64,000 nucleotides of DNA, from NCBI GenBank assembly GCA_022605955.1, contig JAKCOZ010000040.1, positions 4,226,558 through 4,290,557 on the forward strand, in the 5' to 3' direction. The DNA comes from Rallus limicola (Eukaryota; Chordata; Aves; Gruiformes; Rallidae). The translations under genes and the position numbers were made by a program. Below are positions 9,831 through 21,102 of the stretch, one piece after another. The first letter of the stretch is position 1, and each line of letters starts with the position of its first letter. The notes below the pieces were generated by a model. That model was not told the origin of the DNA. It made no database searches and worked only from the letters and a program-made list of their open reading frames with translations.

Positions 9831-12800
9831 AGCCCCCGTGGGTGGGGAGCTGGGGTAACCAGAGCCGAACCCCGCTTCAGTCCTCTGTGAGGGGTTCGGG
9901 CCTGCTGTGCCCTGAGGCGTGCGCGGCGGCACCTGTGGCGAGAGAAGCCAGGGGCTGGGCTGGTGCTGGCTCGGTCAGGGCCTTGGTCACCTCAGGCCGT
10001 GTTCGGTGAGAAATCGCCGCAGGGATGCTCGGTTCGTTTACACAAGGGCATAAAGGGATGGGTGAGGCCTCTGTTCTCTTCAAGGACTGCGTGTTTGGGG
10101 ACTTTTTTTGTTTTGTTTGTTTTTAAAGAATGCTGCCAGAAGACTAACCGCAGAGGTGCAAGGTTTTTGAGTCTAAACCTAGGTGCGATCCAGACTTACG
10201 TCTTGTTTGTTTGCATTCTGCCTTGCTCATCTTTAAGAGGAAGACACCCGGTGCAGCATCAGGCTGCACCTAAACTCAGGTATATCTACTTACTTTGCTA
10301 TATTATTGATACTTCTGTACAGTCAAATTACAGTGAGGCAGCGGTGCGAGTACCCCAGTGCTCCATTACATGTCAAGGCACACATACTGAATATTGCTCT
10401 GTGATTCCACCTGGCACATGCTAACATTTTGTGGGTTCGCCCTGCTAACAAGGATGAAAGGAATTAAGAGGCAAAACGGATGCTAACAAAGATTGCTTGC
10501 GTTTAAGGCCTTTATTTTGCCCTTGGTTCACCTCCACTCTTTTAATACTGTTGTGTTTCCAGAGCTCAGTGGTGTCTCGTAATTTGGAATTTCCTTGTTT
10601 GTTGAGGTCAGCCCATGAGGCTTATGTTAATGATTTCTTTTTTTACTGTACATGTAATCTCTTATTGCAAGCAGGAAAAAAATAATTTTAAAATGCTGGA
10701 CAGTATTAATTAAGCAGTGAGGGAATATTGCCCAGGTGTATCAGGTTCCAGAGTAATAGAATGGCCTGCCTTGTGTCAGCGTAGCCAGGGCTATTTTCTT
10801 CAGTTTCTGCCATCATTATTCTTGTTTGGTGCCAGCACTGTATGTGGATTCATGAAGTATAGGAAAGTAAAACGCTTGCTGCCCTGGAGACGTTAAAGAT
10901 GCAACCTCAGGAGGATCTCCATCTGCTATGATAATACAACCTAAATAAGAGGTGTAACCTTGTTTGGCATTCCTGCCAATCCCATGTGACATGTAGTAAT
11001 ATGCTTGAGTCCCCAAATACTGTTGTAAATCTGGCCCATAATCTACAGAGCACAAGCAGGGGGATCTGGGAGCAACATCTGCTCAGAGCGTGCACGCCAG
11101 CTACTCTTACATGGTTGGGTGCTGAATAAGGGCCTAACTTCTTTTTTTTTTTTTCCCCAATTGAAATCAAGCTGGTTTCATAACAGTTTAGGTGATCACA
11201 GCCTCATGCTGAATTGACCATTTAACCATTACTTAGGTTGGTTTGGTTGGTTGGTTTTTTTAATGAATCTTCAGGTGCTTTTTAACCTTTTTTTTTCTTT
11301 TATTGACCTTGCCACCCCCTTTCTGTGTTATTTCAGCAAGGAGTTTTTGCTGCAGACTCTCTTGCTAACACACCAGTTGTACTGGGCGGGTGACAAAGGC
11401 AAAGAACTAACAGATGAAAGCCAACTGGTGTTACCCCCTATGATTTAAAGTTGCTTTTTCTTCATATAAACAACATGCCTGAGGTTGCTGTTTCAGCTTG
11501 CTTTATTCCACCCATGAATCTATGGATTTACATGTCGGTCTGTGAGCAGCATTGCATCTTTTTTTCCTTTTTCTTACTGTGTGTGATTCATTATAGTTTA
11601 GCATCATAAAAAGGATCTCTAGTGTGCAATGTGTACAAGTCAGAGATACTGTTAACAAAATTTCTGTCCTGTAGTGCATGTGATGGGGAATGTGCCCAGA
11701 GGGGAAGCCTTGGCTTCCCTAAGATGCTTTTAGAGTTCTTGTGTGGCAAAATATCTCTAGCATACCCCTGAGTGAGCAGTATCAAATGATTTTCAAAGCC
11801 TGGGTTTCTTCTTTGTGTGAGTTTTATTTTAGGAATCAACACTGCAAGATTCAGCTCAGGGCTATGAAAGTGGGATGGTCTCGGCCTTATCGGTCCCTTT
11901 GGAGTGACATGTATTTAAAGTGTCATGTCAGGATAATGGTTATGAGATTCATGACCTTGTTTACAACCGTGTCCTAAACTAACAATCAACGGTGCCTCAC
12001 GCACAGTTGTGATTTTTAATTGTAAAGCACTATCAAAGCAGCATAAAATCTTCTGTAACAGCAACAAACTTCACCTGACTCGCTGAAGAGTCACAGAGAT
12101 GCAATTCAGATTGTTTCTGAAGTTGAGCAGTCTGTTATTTTGTTTGAAATTACAGTGTGGCCATGACAGGAGCTTGAATGAAGCTGAGAACAGTGGTATT
12201 TGGGAAAACCAGAATATCACGGTATTTATGTTCCTACATTTCGCAGGGCTCCACACTGCCTAAGGGGGAATCTTTTAAGAGCTAGATCTGCACATGAAGA
12301 TCTGATTTCATAGGGTTTTTTTCACCATCTGGGAATGGATGTATTCTTAGAGGATCGCGACTTGTTTATCGTGTTCTGAAGCTGGATTCTCTTGCATGAA
12401 AACTGAAGTGCAAATATAAATGAGAATAGATGGGAGTTCAGAAACACTGAGAGGAATACAAAATGGAACAGCAGCACTTCATCATAGGATGTTTTAAAAT
12501 CAGTTCCTGCTGGCAAAAAACAAAACTACATCTCAGTATTTTAATTGTACTGAGCTTAAAGCTCAGAAAAGAAGAAAGAACAGAAGAGTAAGAAAGAAGA
12601 GTAAGCTGCTTTTAAAACATAATTCATTATAATACAAGACATAGTGTTTGGAATTAGAAATACATTTATTTCAAGTATATCTTAAGGTAATTAAAATGAT
12701 TCAATGTTTGATCCACTGAATTTGATCCCAAGAGGTTTTGTTCATTTTCATGAATAAACTAAGGAAATGCCACACAATTAAAATATGGAAGTAGTTCCAT

Positions 12801-15800
12801 GGAGGAAAAAAGTATATATAGATGGGAGAAAGGGTTCTACCCATGAATAGAGGATAGGTCCATCACTTCCCTCTGAATAATACAGTGGTCTTAATGTAAC
12901 AGGCAGCTCAGGAAGCCTGTTAACTGGATGTTGCCAGAAGCAAGAATGGCAGATGAGTAAGAGAACCCGTGTGTGTGCTGTAGGATCATTGCTTTCTGGA
13001 ACCGTTGGTGGCTTTTGCTGCTGGGGGTAAACAGGACGTTGGTCTTGAGTGTACGAGCAGAAGTCCACCACTGAAACTGAACTTGTCACAAAGATCCTTT
13101 ATGTTGAGGTCTGTATCCCTTAACCTGATCAAGGTCCTTTGACTGAGTTCGATAATAACTCTGGTATTGCAGGATTTAAGCAATGAAGGGTTTTGCTAAT
13201 TAAAGCCAAAAACCTTCTATGCTTCCATTTCAATGAGTGACTTTTGGCAGGTCTGAGTTACGCAGCTGGAGAAGCACCAATGCTGTCTGACTCCTAGATA
13301 TGGACTAGTAATTGCCTCTGGTCTGGAGCTATTTTTTTACTAGGCAAAACACATGATTTGGTGATGCTTGTTATAATCTATATTTTTACTTTGAAAACCA
13401 CAGCAATCCTTTGTCCTCTGAGGATTGCAGAGCTGTGTTTGTGCCCTTTTGATGGGGTTTTCTGCTTTAGCCTTTGTTCTTGGATTTGCTGTGCAGGTTA
13501 ATGTCTACTTTGCAAGGATGGGTGCATCATGGGTTGACCCCAAGCACCAAACAGACCATATTTGTGTAAGCCCTGCAGCAGATGAGGAATTCAGTTCAGG
13601 CCTTCATTCTGTCTTCTGGCTAAAGAAAAAAATAGCCACGCACAGTAAGTAGCTATTATGACTGGGAAACTAAAATGCAGAACCATGTCTCCTGCTTACA
13701 CCCTCGCTTGCCCTTGTTGGGGTCAGATGTGCAGCAGAACTTCTTCAAAGGCTTTTTTTCGTCTCTGCACTGTTTCCTGTGATAATTAAAATCAGTGCAA
13801 AGAAATGCTTCTCCCGAAATTAGGATTTCATCGCCTGTCTGGTACAGCAAGACCATATTACAAATGCTGATGGTGCCAGCCCAAAGTGAATTTCCCCCCT
13901 TTATCCCAAATCCTTGCGTAACAAATCACATATTCACAATGTATATTTGAATGGCCTTGTTACCCTGTTCTGATTGCTGACAGATGCTGTACAGCCAATG
14001 GTGTCATTTCTGTTACTACATCGGTTGTTAAGTGGGCCAGAAAACAGCCTTTAAGATTAAAGTTTAATCAATCCAAGTATTTTGAGAGTGAGCAAGTATA
14101 GACTTTTTCTTCTTGAGAATTACAGTCTACTTTTTGAAATCCCTGGCAGAGATAGAATGTTCTGTCAGAAAATGTCTCCAGTGAGAAATAGCAGGCAAAG
14201 AATATTTTCTGTGGGATGGCATGAGCAACCTTGTACTTTAAAGCTTGTATATTAATTGCTTGTTAATGGGCAGCTTTTGGCAGAATTTCTTTTTGGTATG
14301 GCCTCAAGAATTTTAATGGAGCATCAGTCAGTGCGTGGAGAAAATATACTTTAAAAACAATAAACAGGATATTCACTGGTTGTGTCAGTTTGTGACATTG
14401 GCTGAGTCAGATGTGTTCTAGTTTAGATCAATTATAAACTCTGTATTAACTTAATTAAGAGCAGAAAGATGGATTACACTTCTCCTGACCCAAATGCAAT
14501 ATGTTTTCCTGGATTTTTTTTATTTTTTCACCCGCCTGACGTAAGTGTTTTCGGACAGGTTACATGGAGAAGGAAACAGAAACGTTTAAACAGTCTCCCC
14601 TGTGGACACTGAGGAGTTCATTTTCAGTGACTTGTTTACAGGCCTCTGAAGGTGATTCCCAAAATGTTTTCAAGCTCACTGATGGTTTTGTATGCAGTGC
14701 TTTCACAAGCAGAGGCTGCTACATGCTTCAGTCTTATAGGCATGCTAATGCATATATGTAAATATGCACAAAACTGTCCTTTTTTTTTTTGGAGGGGGGG
14801 AACCCCAAACTGCCTATTTAGCCTGAACTCATGAAAAAACCCGATGATGACAAGGTGATTGAGCTGCTAGGTTTTGATTGCTGTGCTTCCCCTTCTTTTA
14901 GCAGACATCGGTTGAAATTTCCCCCAAGTAGGGAGAAGGAGGAGAAGGCAGCTCTGAGTGACAGCAGGGCTTACAACAACCAAAGGTAGTGTGGGGAGAG
15001 CTGTAAAGTGCAGGAAAAGCCCTCTGCTTACACTAAGCATGGTCTGCTGCTTTGGAGGAGGGAGTCCTCAGTAGAGAAGGACTTTTCTGTGCCCAGCCCT
15101 TTGTGGTTTTCCCTCCTCTCTCGAGTCCTAGCTGCCTCGCTTGAGAGGAGGTAGGGGAGTTCTGAATTGCTGCGACTTGAGTGAGCTTTACGTTCTAGCT
15201 GACAAACTGATGTGTGTTTTGGCAATCTGATACCTCAAAGGTGACAACACAGAGCAAGATCTCCCTTCCCCTGACCTGGCTGTTCCATTCCAGCTTGCTA
15301 AGCATCATTCCCACAGAAGTGTCAGGAGTAACTCCCCCCACAGAACAAGGGAGGACTGGTTCTTCATTTTTCTCACCTCTTCCAGCTTTGCACCTCATTA
15401 CTTCTGTTTCCAAGATGCAGTAATAGTAACTCCGTGGGACCCATGTCGTAACATAGGGATCAGCAAACTTTCCTGGGAGAAAGAAAGGGCTCCAGACTGT
15501 CTTTTTTATTTTCTGTCCCAAATTAAATGTTAAATATGTTGGAAGAAAATAAGAGAGATTGTCTTTCAGAGAGGGAACTTTACTGGTGGTGCTTTGCTCT
15601 TTGTGAAAAGCAGAGTATCCCTGTCACTGTTGTGCTTAGAATTAGATGACAGTGAGAAGACAGGAGCTACTGCCCTGCACAGATGCTTCTCTTGGGATGC
15701 TGCAGGTCTCGGGTCCTGGTCCTGTGCTGGTTTTACCGCCTGCTATTTCAGGGTCTATCTTGTGATGCCTTTTGTGTCAATGCCAACAACTGCCAATCCT

Positions 15801-16915
15801 TTTTCCCCCTTGGAGCACATGGTTTCCTAGGATGCGCTCAGTAGAAGAACATAGCGGAGCCTTTAGTATTGGTGTGTACCCAGTATATTTGTAAGTGATG
15901 ATAGCCAGAAACTGGAGAGTTAAACTACTTAACAGATCCTGCCTTTCACCTTTAAACACACGCCTTATTGTATAAACATCAGTGCTGTACACACAGCCTG
16001 CACTGCAACCTTAATTCTGCTCTGTCTTTGTCCCTCTGTACACTCTGTTATTGCTAGGTTGTATTTTCCTTAGTGCCAGGAGCTCTGCACGCTCAGCACA
16101 GGAACTAGCTGTTGGGAGATCACAGTTTAACAAAGGTTTTTTATGCAGAGTGGATATGAGAGGCGGTGAACATCTTCAGGCAGAGAAGATAATTCCGTAG
16201 TCAAGGCCTTCATCTGTTGTAGGGATACTGCTCCCCTTGAAGAGGATTTTAGGTACAGTCATCAGTTGTGCATGTACCCCACTCACTCAGGGGGAGGAGT
16301 ACCACCAGGTTAGTGAAGGTACCGAATTAGTCACGCTTTTGCACAGGAGGCCTCTGTTAATCCATCTATCTGTGTAGCATACAAGGTTTTATCCAGAACA
16401 TGGGAAAATACTCAGAAAAAGCCCTTAGCATATAGCTTTGCAGAATAAATCTATCTGTTGAGGGTCTTCCTTTCTGTCTAGTTTTAATACTTGGGAATGT
16501 CCTTAAATAGTGAAGATTATGACAGCTGAGACTAAATTTTAGCTTGAGCCGAATCCCAACAGTTCATTCAGAAATCTACACAGAGAGAGGATAAAACCAC
16601 ATTGAAAATACAGATGCTTGAAACTAATCCTGTATGACTAGATGCAGAAATTAAAATATGCTCCTGCTTTTATTCTGAAATACTGTTTTTATAGCACAGG
16701 TTTAAATCCCAGATTCACAATTGGCTATCCCTCTAATTTGAAATTAAAAGCAAAATGTTTACCAGCCATCCCAGGGTTTGCTTCACTTGGGCATGAGTTT
16801 TGTTTACAGCATCTTATGGTGCTTTGTTCATCTGGTTCGGATCCCTGATCCATTCTGACTTAACTGAGGCTCCACTGAGCTCCTTTAGCTTCACAAGTCC
16901 TCCAAAACCTGTACA
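9831..16915. other. Non-coding sequence downstream of island 1
   Basis: No supported gene is present. The first few hundred bases are still moderately GC-rich and contain a weak plus-strand donor-like site near 10005 (TTCGGTGAGA). The rest is AT-leaning with frequent stops. Simple patches include a GGTTGGTTGG-type run near 11236-11258, a T run near 11140 and a purine-rich stretch near 12566-12605. The minus-strand frames at 10816-11055 and 12778-13183 were looked at and not recognised. Confidence 0.5.
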
Positions 16916-16921
16916 GTTCAT

Positions 16922-16966
16922 GAGCTTTCTCTCCCTCTCTCTCTGATCCTCTCTCTCCCTCACTGC
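16922..16966 (+). repeat. CT-rich microsatellite
   Basis: An interrupted pyrimidine tract dominated by CT/TCTC units (CTCTCCCTCTCTCTCTG, then CTCTCTCTCCCTC) spans about 45 bp. It is impure and therefore probably not highly mutable. No function is evident. Confidence 0.8.
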
Positions 16967-19900
16967 TGCTGGCTTTGTGCTTTCCCCTTTGTTCTAACCC
17001 TTTCCATGTGCTTGGAATAGCTGTCCAAGCAGAGTTCACAAAGACCCATATTTTCTAAAACTCTTTCTGAAGACTGAGCCTATTTCTATCCACTTTCCCA
17101 CTCAAAATTCCTTACATCATCCTGTGTATGTTTTGTATTGATTTGTGTGCTCCTTTGGTGCTGTTAGACTAAATTTTTGGAGCTGACTCTTGCTTGTACA
17201 GTGCGTTTTACCTAGTGCACATTGCTCTGTTCATCTAAAGCTCTATATAAATAATGAAAATGTACAGGGCTTGCTGGCACAAGTCGGTAGAGAGCTGCAT
17301 TTCCTGAGGCTCTGCTTCAGAGCTCTGCTTTGTTTTTTGAGTCTGTTGTGCAAGTATTTTACATAAAGCTTCATGTGAACTTCAGTTCTGTCTTGCACGT
17401 TATGTAAAGTACACACAGACCTGTGTTGCACCGGAGTATGCAGAATGCAAAAAAGGCTCAGACAGCTTCCTTTCCCCTCCCATCTCTTCCTCAAGTGCAG
17501 AAATAAAATAACCAAGAACCCTGCCAAGAGCATGGGAGTGTGAATATCATTGTCCTGAAAGCATGCAGAGCTGCGCAAGGAAGGTGTGTCACCAACCCAC
17601 AGCACAGCTGGTTTTGGCCAACACAACATGCAAGCTGTGTGAATGAGCTCTGGAGAAATAACCTGCTTAGGGTGACTGTAGCTGTAACATCAGGATATAA
17701 AGCAAATTTGGGTATGCATTGATTAATGACCCCGTTTGCCAGACAAATGGTGTCTTAAGGCATGGTCAACAGCAGCAACCCTCCTGGTAGTTCGCCAAGT
17801 TCAGTTATTTTTGCATTGTAAAGTGCCATCAGAGGATTTTTCAGAAGGGTGCTACATAAATAAAACTACTGCCTGATTGATTTAAAGTGAATCTCTTGAA
17901 TTTTGGCTCCCCCTCCGACAAATTACATGTGTCTAAATTTCCCTGCTTCAGAAATTAAACCAGATACATCATGGGTGGAATGAGATTAATTTTATTACAC
18001 ACAATAGTTCATTAGTGAAGTAGGAGCAATTTTATGTATTTATGCGTAGCCTGCCCAGAATTTTTTTTTTACTGCAGCTCTTTCAGATGTAAATAAAAAT
18101 ATAATGCTCATTGAATTGCTTATTAGACAGCATACAGTAATAGTGTTTGAGGTATTGTGCTGTAGGTTGCGTTTCAGAATTCACAGGGAACATCAGGCTG
18201 AACCAAATCCACGATTATGGGCTGACCAGAATAACTACTGAGGCAAAAGGTGGAATCACTGCGTCCTGGATCTGGGCTCTGTGGTGAGCTGACACCACTG
18301 CAGCTTGCACACGCCCAGTGGAAAGCCAAAGCTTGAGCTGGGCTCTGGAAACCCCAGGAATTCAAAGAGGGGCAGAACCTTTGCAGCCACCATTCTGACT
18401 GAGTCCCGTGAGGACTTGCAGAGCTGAGAGCAGGAGTGTCTGCCTGTGCGAGGGAGGAACTGCTGCTGACTGCGCTCTGGATGCAGAGGAGAATGTATCA
18501 GTGTTGCATAAAATTCACGTGGGGTGGTAGCTGTACGTTCGTGGCTGCTTACTGAAGATTCTCCCTGTTGAGAGATGTTTATGTGCCTGCATCTGTTTTT
18601 GTCGAGTAGGTACCATATGTGGATACGCTTTTTTTCCCCTTTTTTGACGCCACAAGTATCTCTGTAGCCCATTTTTTTCCTACATACATAAGAGCAGCTG
18701 GCAGCTGGATGAGACTAGCGGACCTGTTAATGTCAATCCTGAGTCAGTCAGCAGGATCAATGTTTTGAGGCAGCTCTTTCTCCCAAGTGGCTGATTGTAG
18801 GAGCTGCACAGAGACTTCTGCTGCTGGAACTGAATTCTTTTTCATTATGCGGTAACATCATGTTGCAACACAATTAGAGGAGCTATTCCTAATCCTGCCT
18901 GCCTTGGCTATTATTTTCAGAGCTCTACTTGGTAACAAATACGTGTCCTCTTGAAAGGCACACAAATAGTGACGATGAAGTTGTATATTTTCAGCTAATT
19001 TACAGCATCAACCTGAGCAGGTTTGTCTGGTTTCGGGCTGTTCTCATTCTTTTTCTGCTCAGGACTGTTAAGACTACACAAGGTGACCTTCTGATAGGAA
19101 GCACTGTGTCGAGGCCATCAAACTCCCCTTGTGTCAGGCCACAGGAAACGTCATCTCTATCGTGAGATGTCGTTACTGGTCTGCTGAGCCCTTGGACTCA
19201 CTTGAGCGCTTTTATAGAGCCTTTATAAGCTCGATTCTTCCCCTGAAAAAGGATTTATGTATTTTTACTTAAGGCATAAAACGGACATTATTTGCCTAAA
19301 AGACACAGCTAGGGAATGGTTAAGTCTCTTAATATCCCTAGGTGGGAATTAGGGAACAAGAATGGATGCTTTGTAAGGAATTACTGGTTATTATTGCAGA
19401 CTCTGAAAAACAGACATGAAATTAACAGTTGTGTGTCATTTCATTACTGCTTTGGCAGTCTGCTTGCTTTATTTCTTTAAGGGTAAGATGGTTGCTAGGG
19501 CTTTGTAGTGAATAACCTTTTTGTGTTCAGCTCAAGGCAGAGTATAATTTATAATTTTTGGTTTGTGGGGCCGTTTTAGGCATTTTTTCAGGGAAAAAAA
19601 GAACTCTGCTTCTGTTAACCCACCTCGTACTCAGTTCCCAGTCACTGGCATGTCACAGGAACAGAAAGAGAAGCTCTGTGTCTGTCTTCATCATTTGCAC
19701 TTGGTATTAGCCTGAGGATCTGGCCACCACCAGTAAGATGCATGTGGACTTGACGTTGTTACAAGCTGGCACTGACTGAGTTTGAGGAGTGAAGTTCCCT
19801 GCCAAGGCGTGTGTCTGGCTTAGCAGTGTCATCGCTGTGCAGAAACATGGGGGACAGCAGCTGCTGGAAGTAAGGGAATTGTACATTGGGTCAAAGCTGA

Positions 19901-20549
19901 CGTCCTGCAAACCCACACAGATCTGGCTTCAAGGGGAAAACTTATGTCTAGGGGTCAACAAGCTTACTCTTCCACATGGTTGTGGTAAACTTGCCTCTCT
20001 GTCAGGCCAGGTTTTTTTAGGCTATGACAGGTTTCGTCTCTCTACTGGTCTGCCAGTGCTGCACTACAAGGGCACGCAGAGGGACAGTGAGGTGGCCTAA
20101 GGGTATGTTCTGTGAGCTCCACATGGGATCCAACACGGGGATCTCCAACGGAGCGCATGTCTGAACCCGTGTTTCCTACAGGTACACGTTATCTCCCACA
20201 GCCTTGCCATACCTCACGTCTGCATGGGATGGTACCCTCCTCTTCCTGGACTGTAATACGCTGTAAGAATGCAGCTACACGTCTGCTGTGTGTTGTACCT
20301 TATTGTTCGATGAACCACTTGCAATCCGTGCCGCAGAGGTTATGTTTTGGGGTTTGGTTTCCTTGCTAATTGGTTTGCAAAGTCTCAAATCCTACAAGCA
20401 CTAACAAAAAAACCCCGTAAGTCAGTCTTGTTGGAAGCTGTTTAGACTTACAGACTCCATGTATTTGTGGGTTGGAAAGTGTTTAAAATGAGAGGAAACA
20501 TATTCTTGCTTAAGGTGTGTCTCTAACTTGGGATCCATCACTTCTGTGT
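16967..20549. other. Non-coding sequence
   Basis: I see no supported gene. The stretch around 17880-18150 is AT-rich, has TAAT-type core motifs and no repeat signature, so it could be a conserved non-coding element, but conservation cannot be judged from one sequence. The 138-codon minus-strand frame at 18256-18672 has no recognisable domain and is within what chance gives in tens of kilobases. Confidence 0.45.
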
Positions 20550-20646
20550 GTTGCCATAGCAACGCTGCAATGGCATGGGAGTTCCTTTTATGGCTGATTT
20601 CCGAGCGGAGCATGGCTGGAGCTGGCAGCCTGGGTTACCAAGCAAC
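20550..20646. promoter_or_regulatory. Candidate enhancer: X-box, CArG box, X-box
   Basis: Within 97 bp there are two full X-boxes and a serum-response-type element. GTTGCCATAGCAAC at 20550-20563 and GTTACCAAGCAAC at 20634-20646 both fit GTNRCC-(0-3)-RGYAAC, with 2- and 1-base spacers and centres about 83 bp apart. CCTTTTATGG at 20584-20593 is a perfect CArG box, CC(A/T)6GG, the site of SRF. The segment is outside the CpG islands and contains no repeat I recognise. Three full-length matches so close together are unlikely by chance, which suggests a cis-regulatory module, possibly serving either flanking gene. Activity is inferred and not shown. Confidence 0.45.
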
Positions 20647-21076
20647 CCGCTCCTATGCTCCTGTAACTAGGAAATGTAGCTGGTGCTTTTTAATATTGCC
20701 CATGATTTTGATCATATGTTCATCCTGTCAACTTTTGTCTTTTTGGCATTAAATAATTACTGTGGAGTACTACAGAAAGATCCCCGTTTTGTGGGGATTT
20801 TACACCCTCCCCTTGGTTTCCCTCACTTGAATGTTCAATGTGGGAACATTCATAGGGAGGCGAAGACAACAGTCCATTTATTGGGGGGAAAAAAAAACCC
20901 TAAAATGTTCTATTCAACATGTGATGCTGAAGAGTAATTAAAGTGATGCCATCTGCACTGTGTGAAAAGAGATGCATCCTTAGCTTCCCAGGTTTGCAGC
21001 TGATCAGATGTCACGTTTCAGGACAAGCCTCCCAAAACGCAGGTGTTGAAATGCTTTTTGAAAGTGTGTGTGTGTT
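20647..21076. other. Non-coding spacer
   Basis: This stretch of about 430 bp is AT-leaning with no supported gene. It contains a short G-run followed by an A-run near 20882-20897 and ends in a GT-rich stretch at 21064-21075 that abuts the C homopolymer. Confidence 0.5.
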
Positions 21077-21102
21077 CCCCCCCCCCCCCCCCCCCCCCCC
21101 CC
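21077..21102 (+). repeat. Poly-C homopolymer, 26 bases
   Basis: Twenty-six consecutive C residues follow a GTGTGTGTGTG stretch. On the minus strand this is a 26-base G run that can form G-quadruplexes, and the C strand can form an i-motif. Runs of this purity and length are rare in vertebrate genomes. The true length is uncertain because sequencing and assembly often miscount such runs. Confidence 0.95.

Noticed and set aside
9133..9932. 218- and 253-codon minus-strand frames and 134-135-codon plus-strand frames in island 1
   Set aside because: Same GC-driven lack of stops, with frames on both strands at the same place. There is no ATG on the minus strand from 9489 to about 9840, and no recognisable domain.
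14830..14880. Possible C/D-box small nucleolar RNA (GATGATGA-like box)
   Set aside because: No CTGA box at suitable distance and no terminal stem, so the pattern is incomplete.
18256..18672. 138-codon minus-strand open frame
   Set aside because: It has no recognisable motif, no repeat or splice context and a composition like translated non-coding sequence. One such frame in tens of kilobases is expected.
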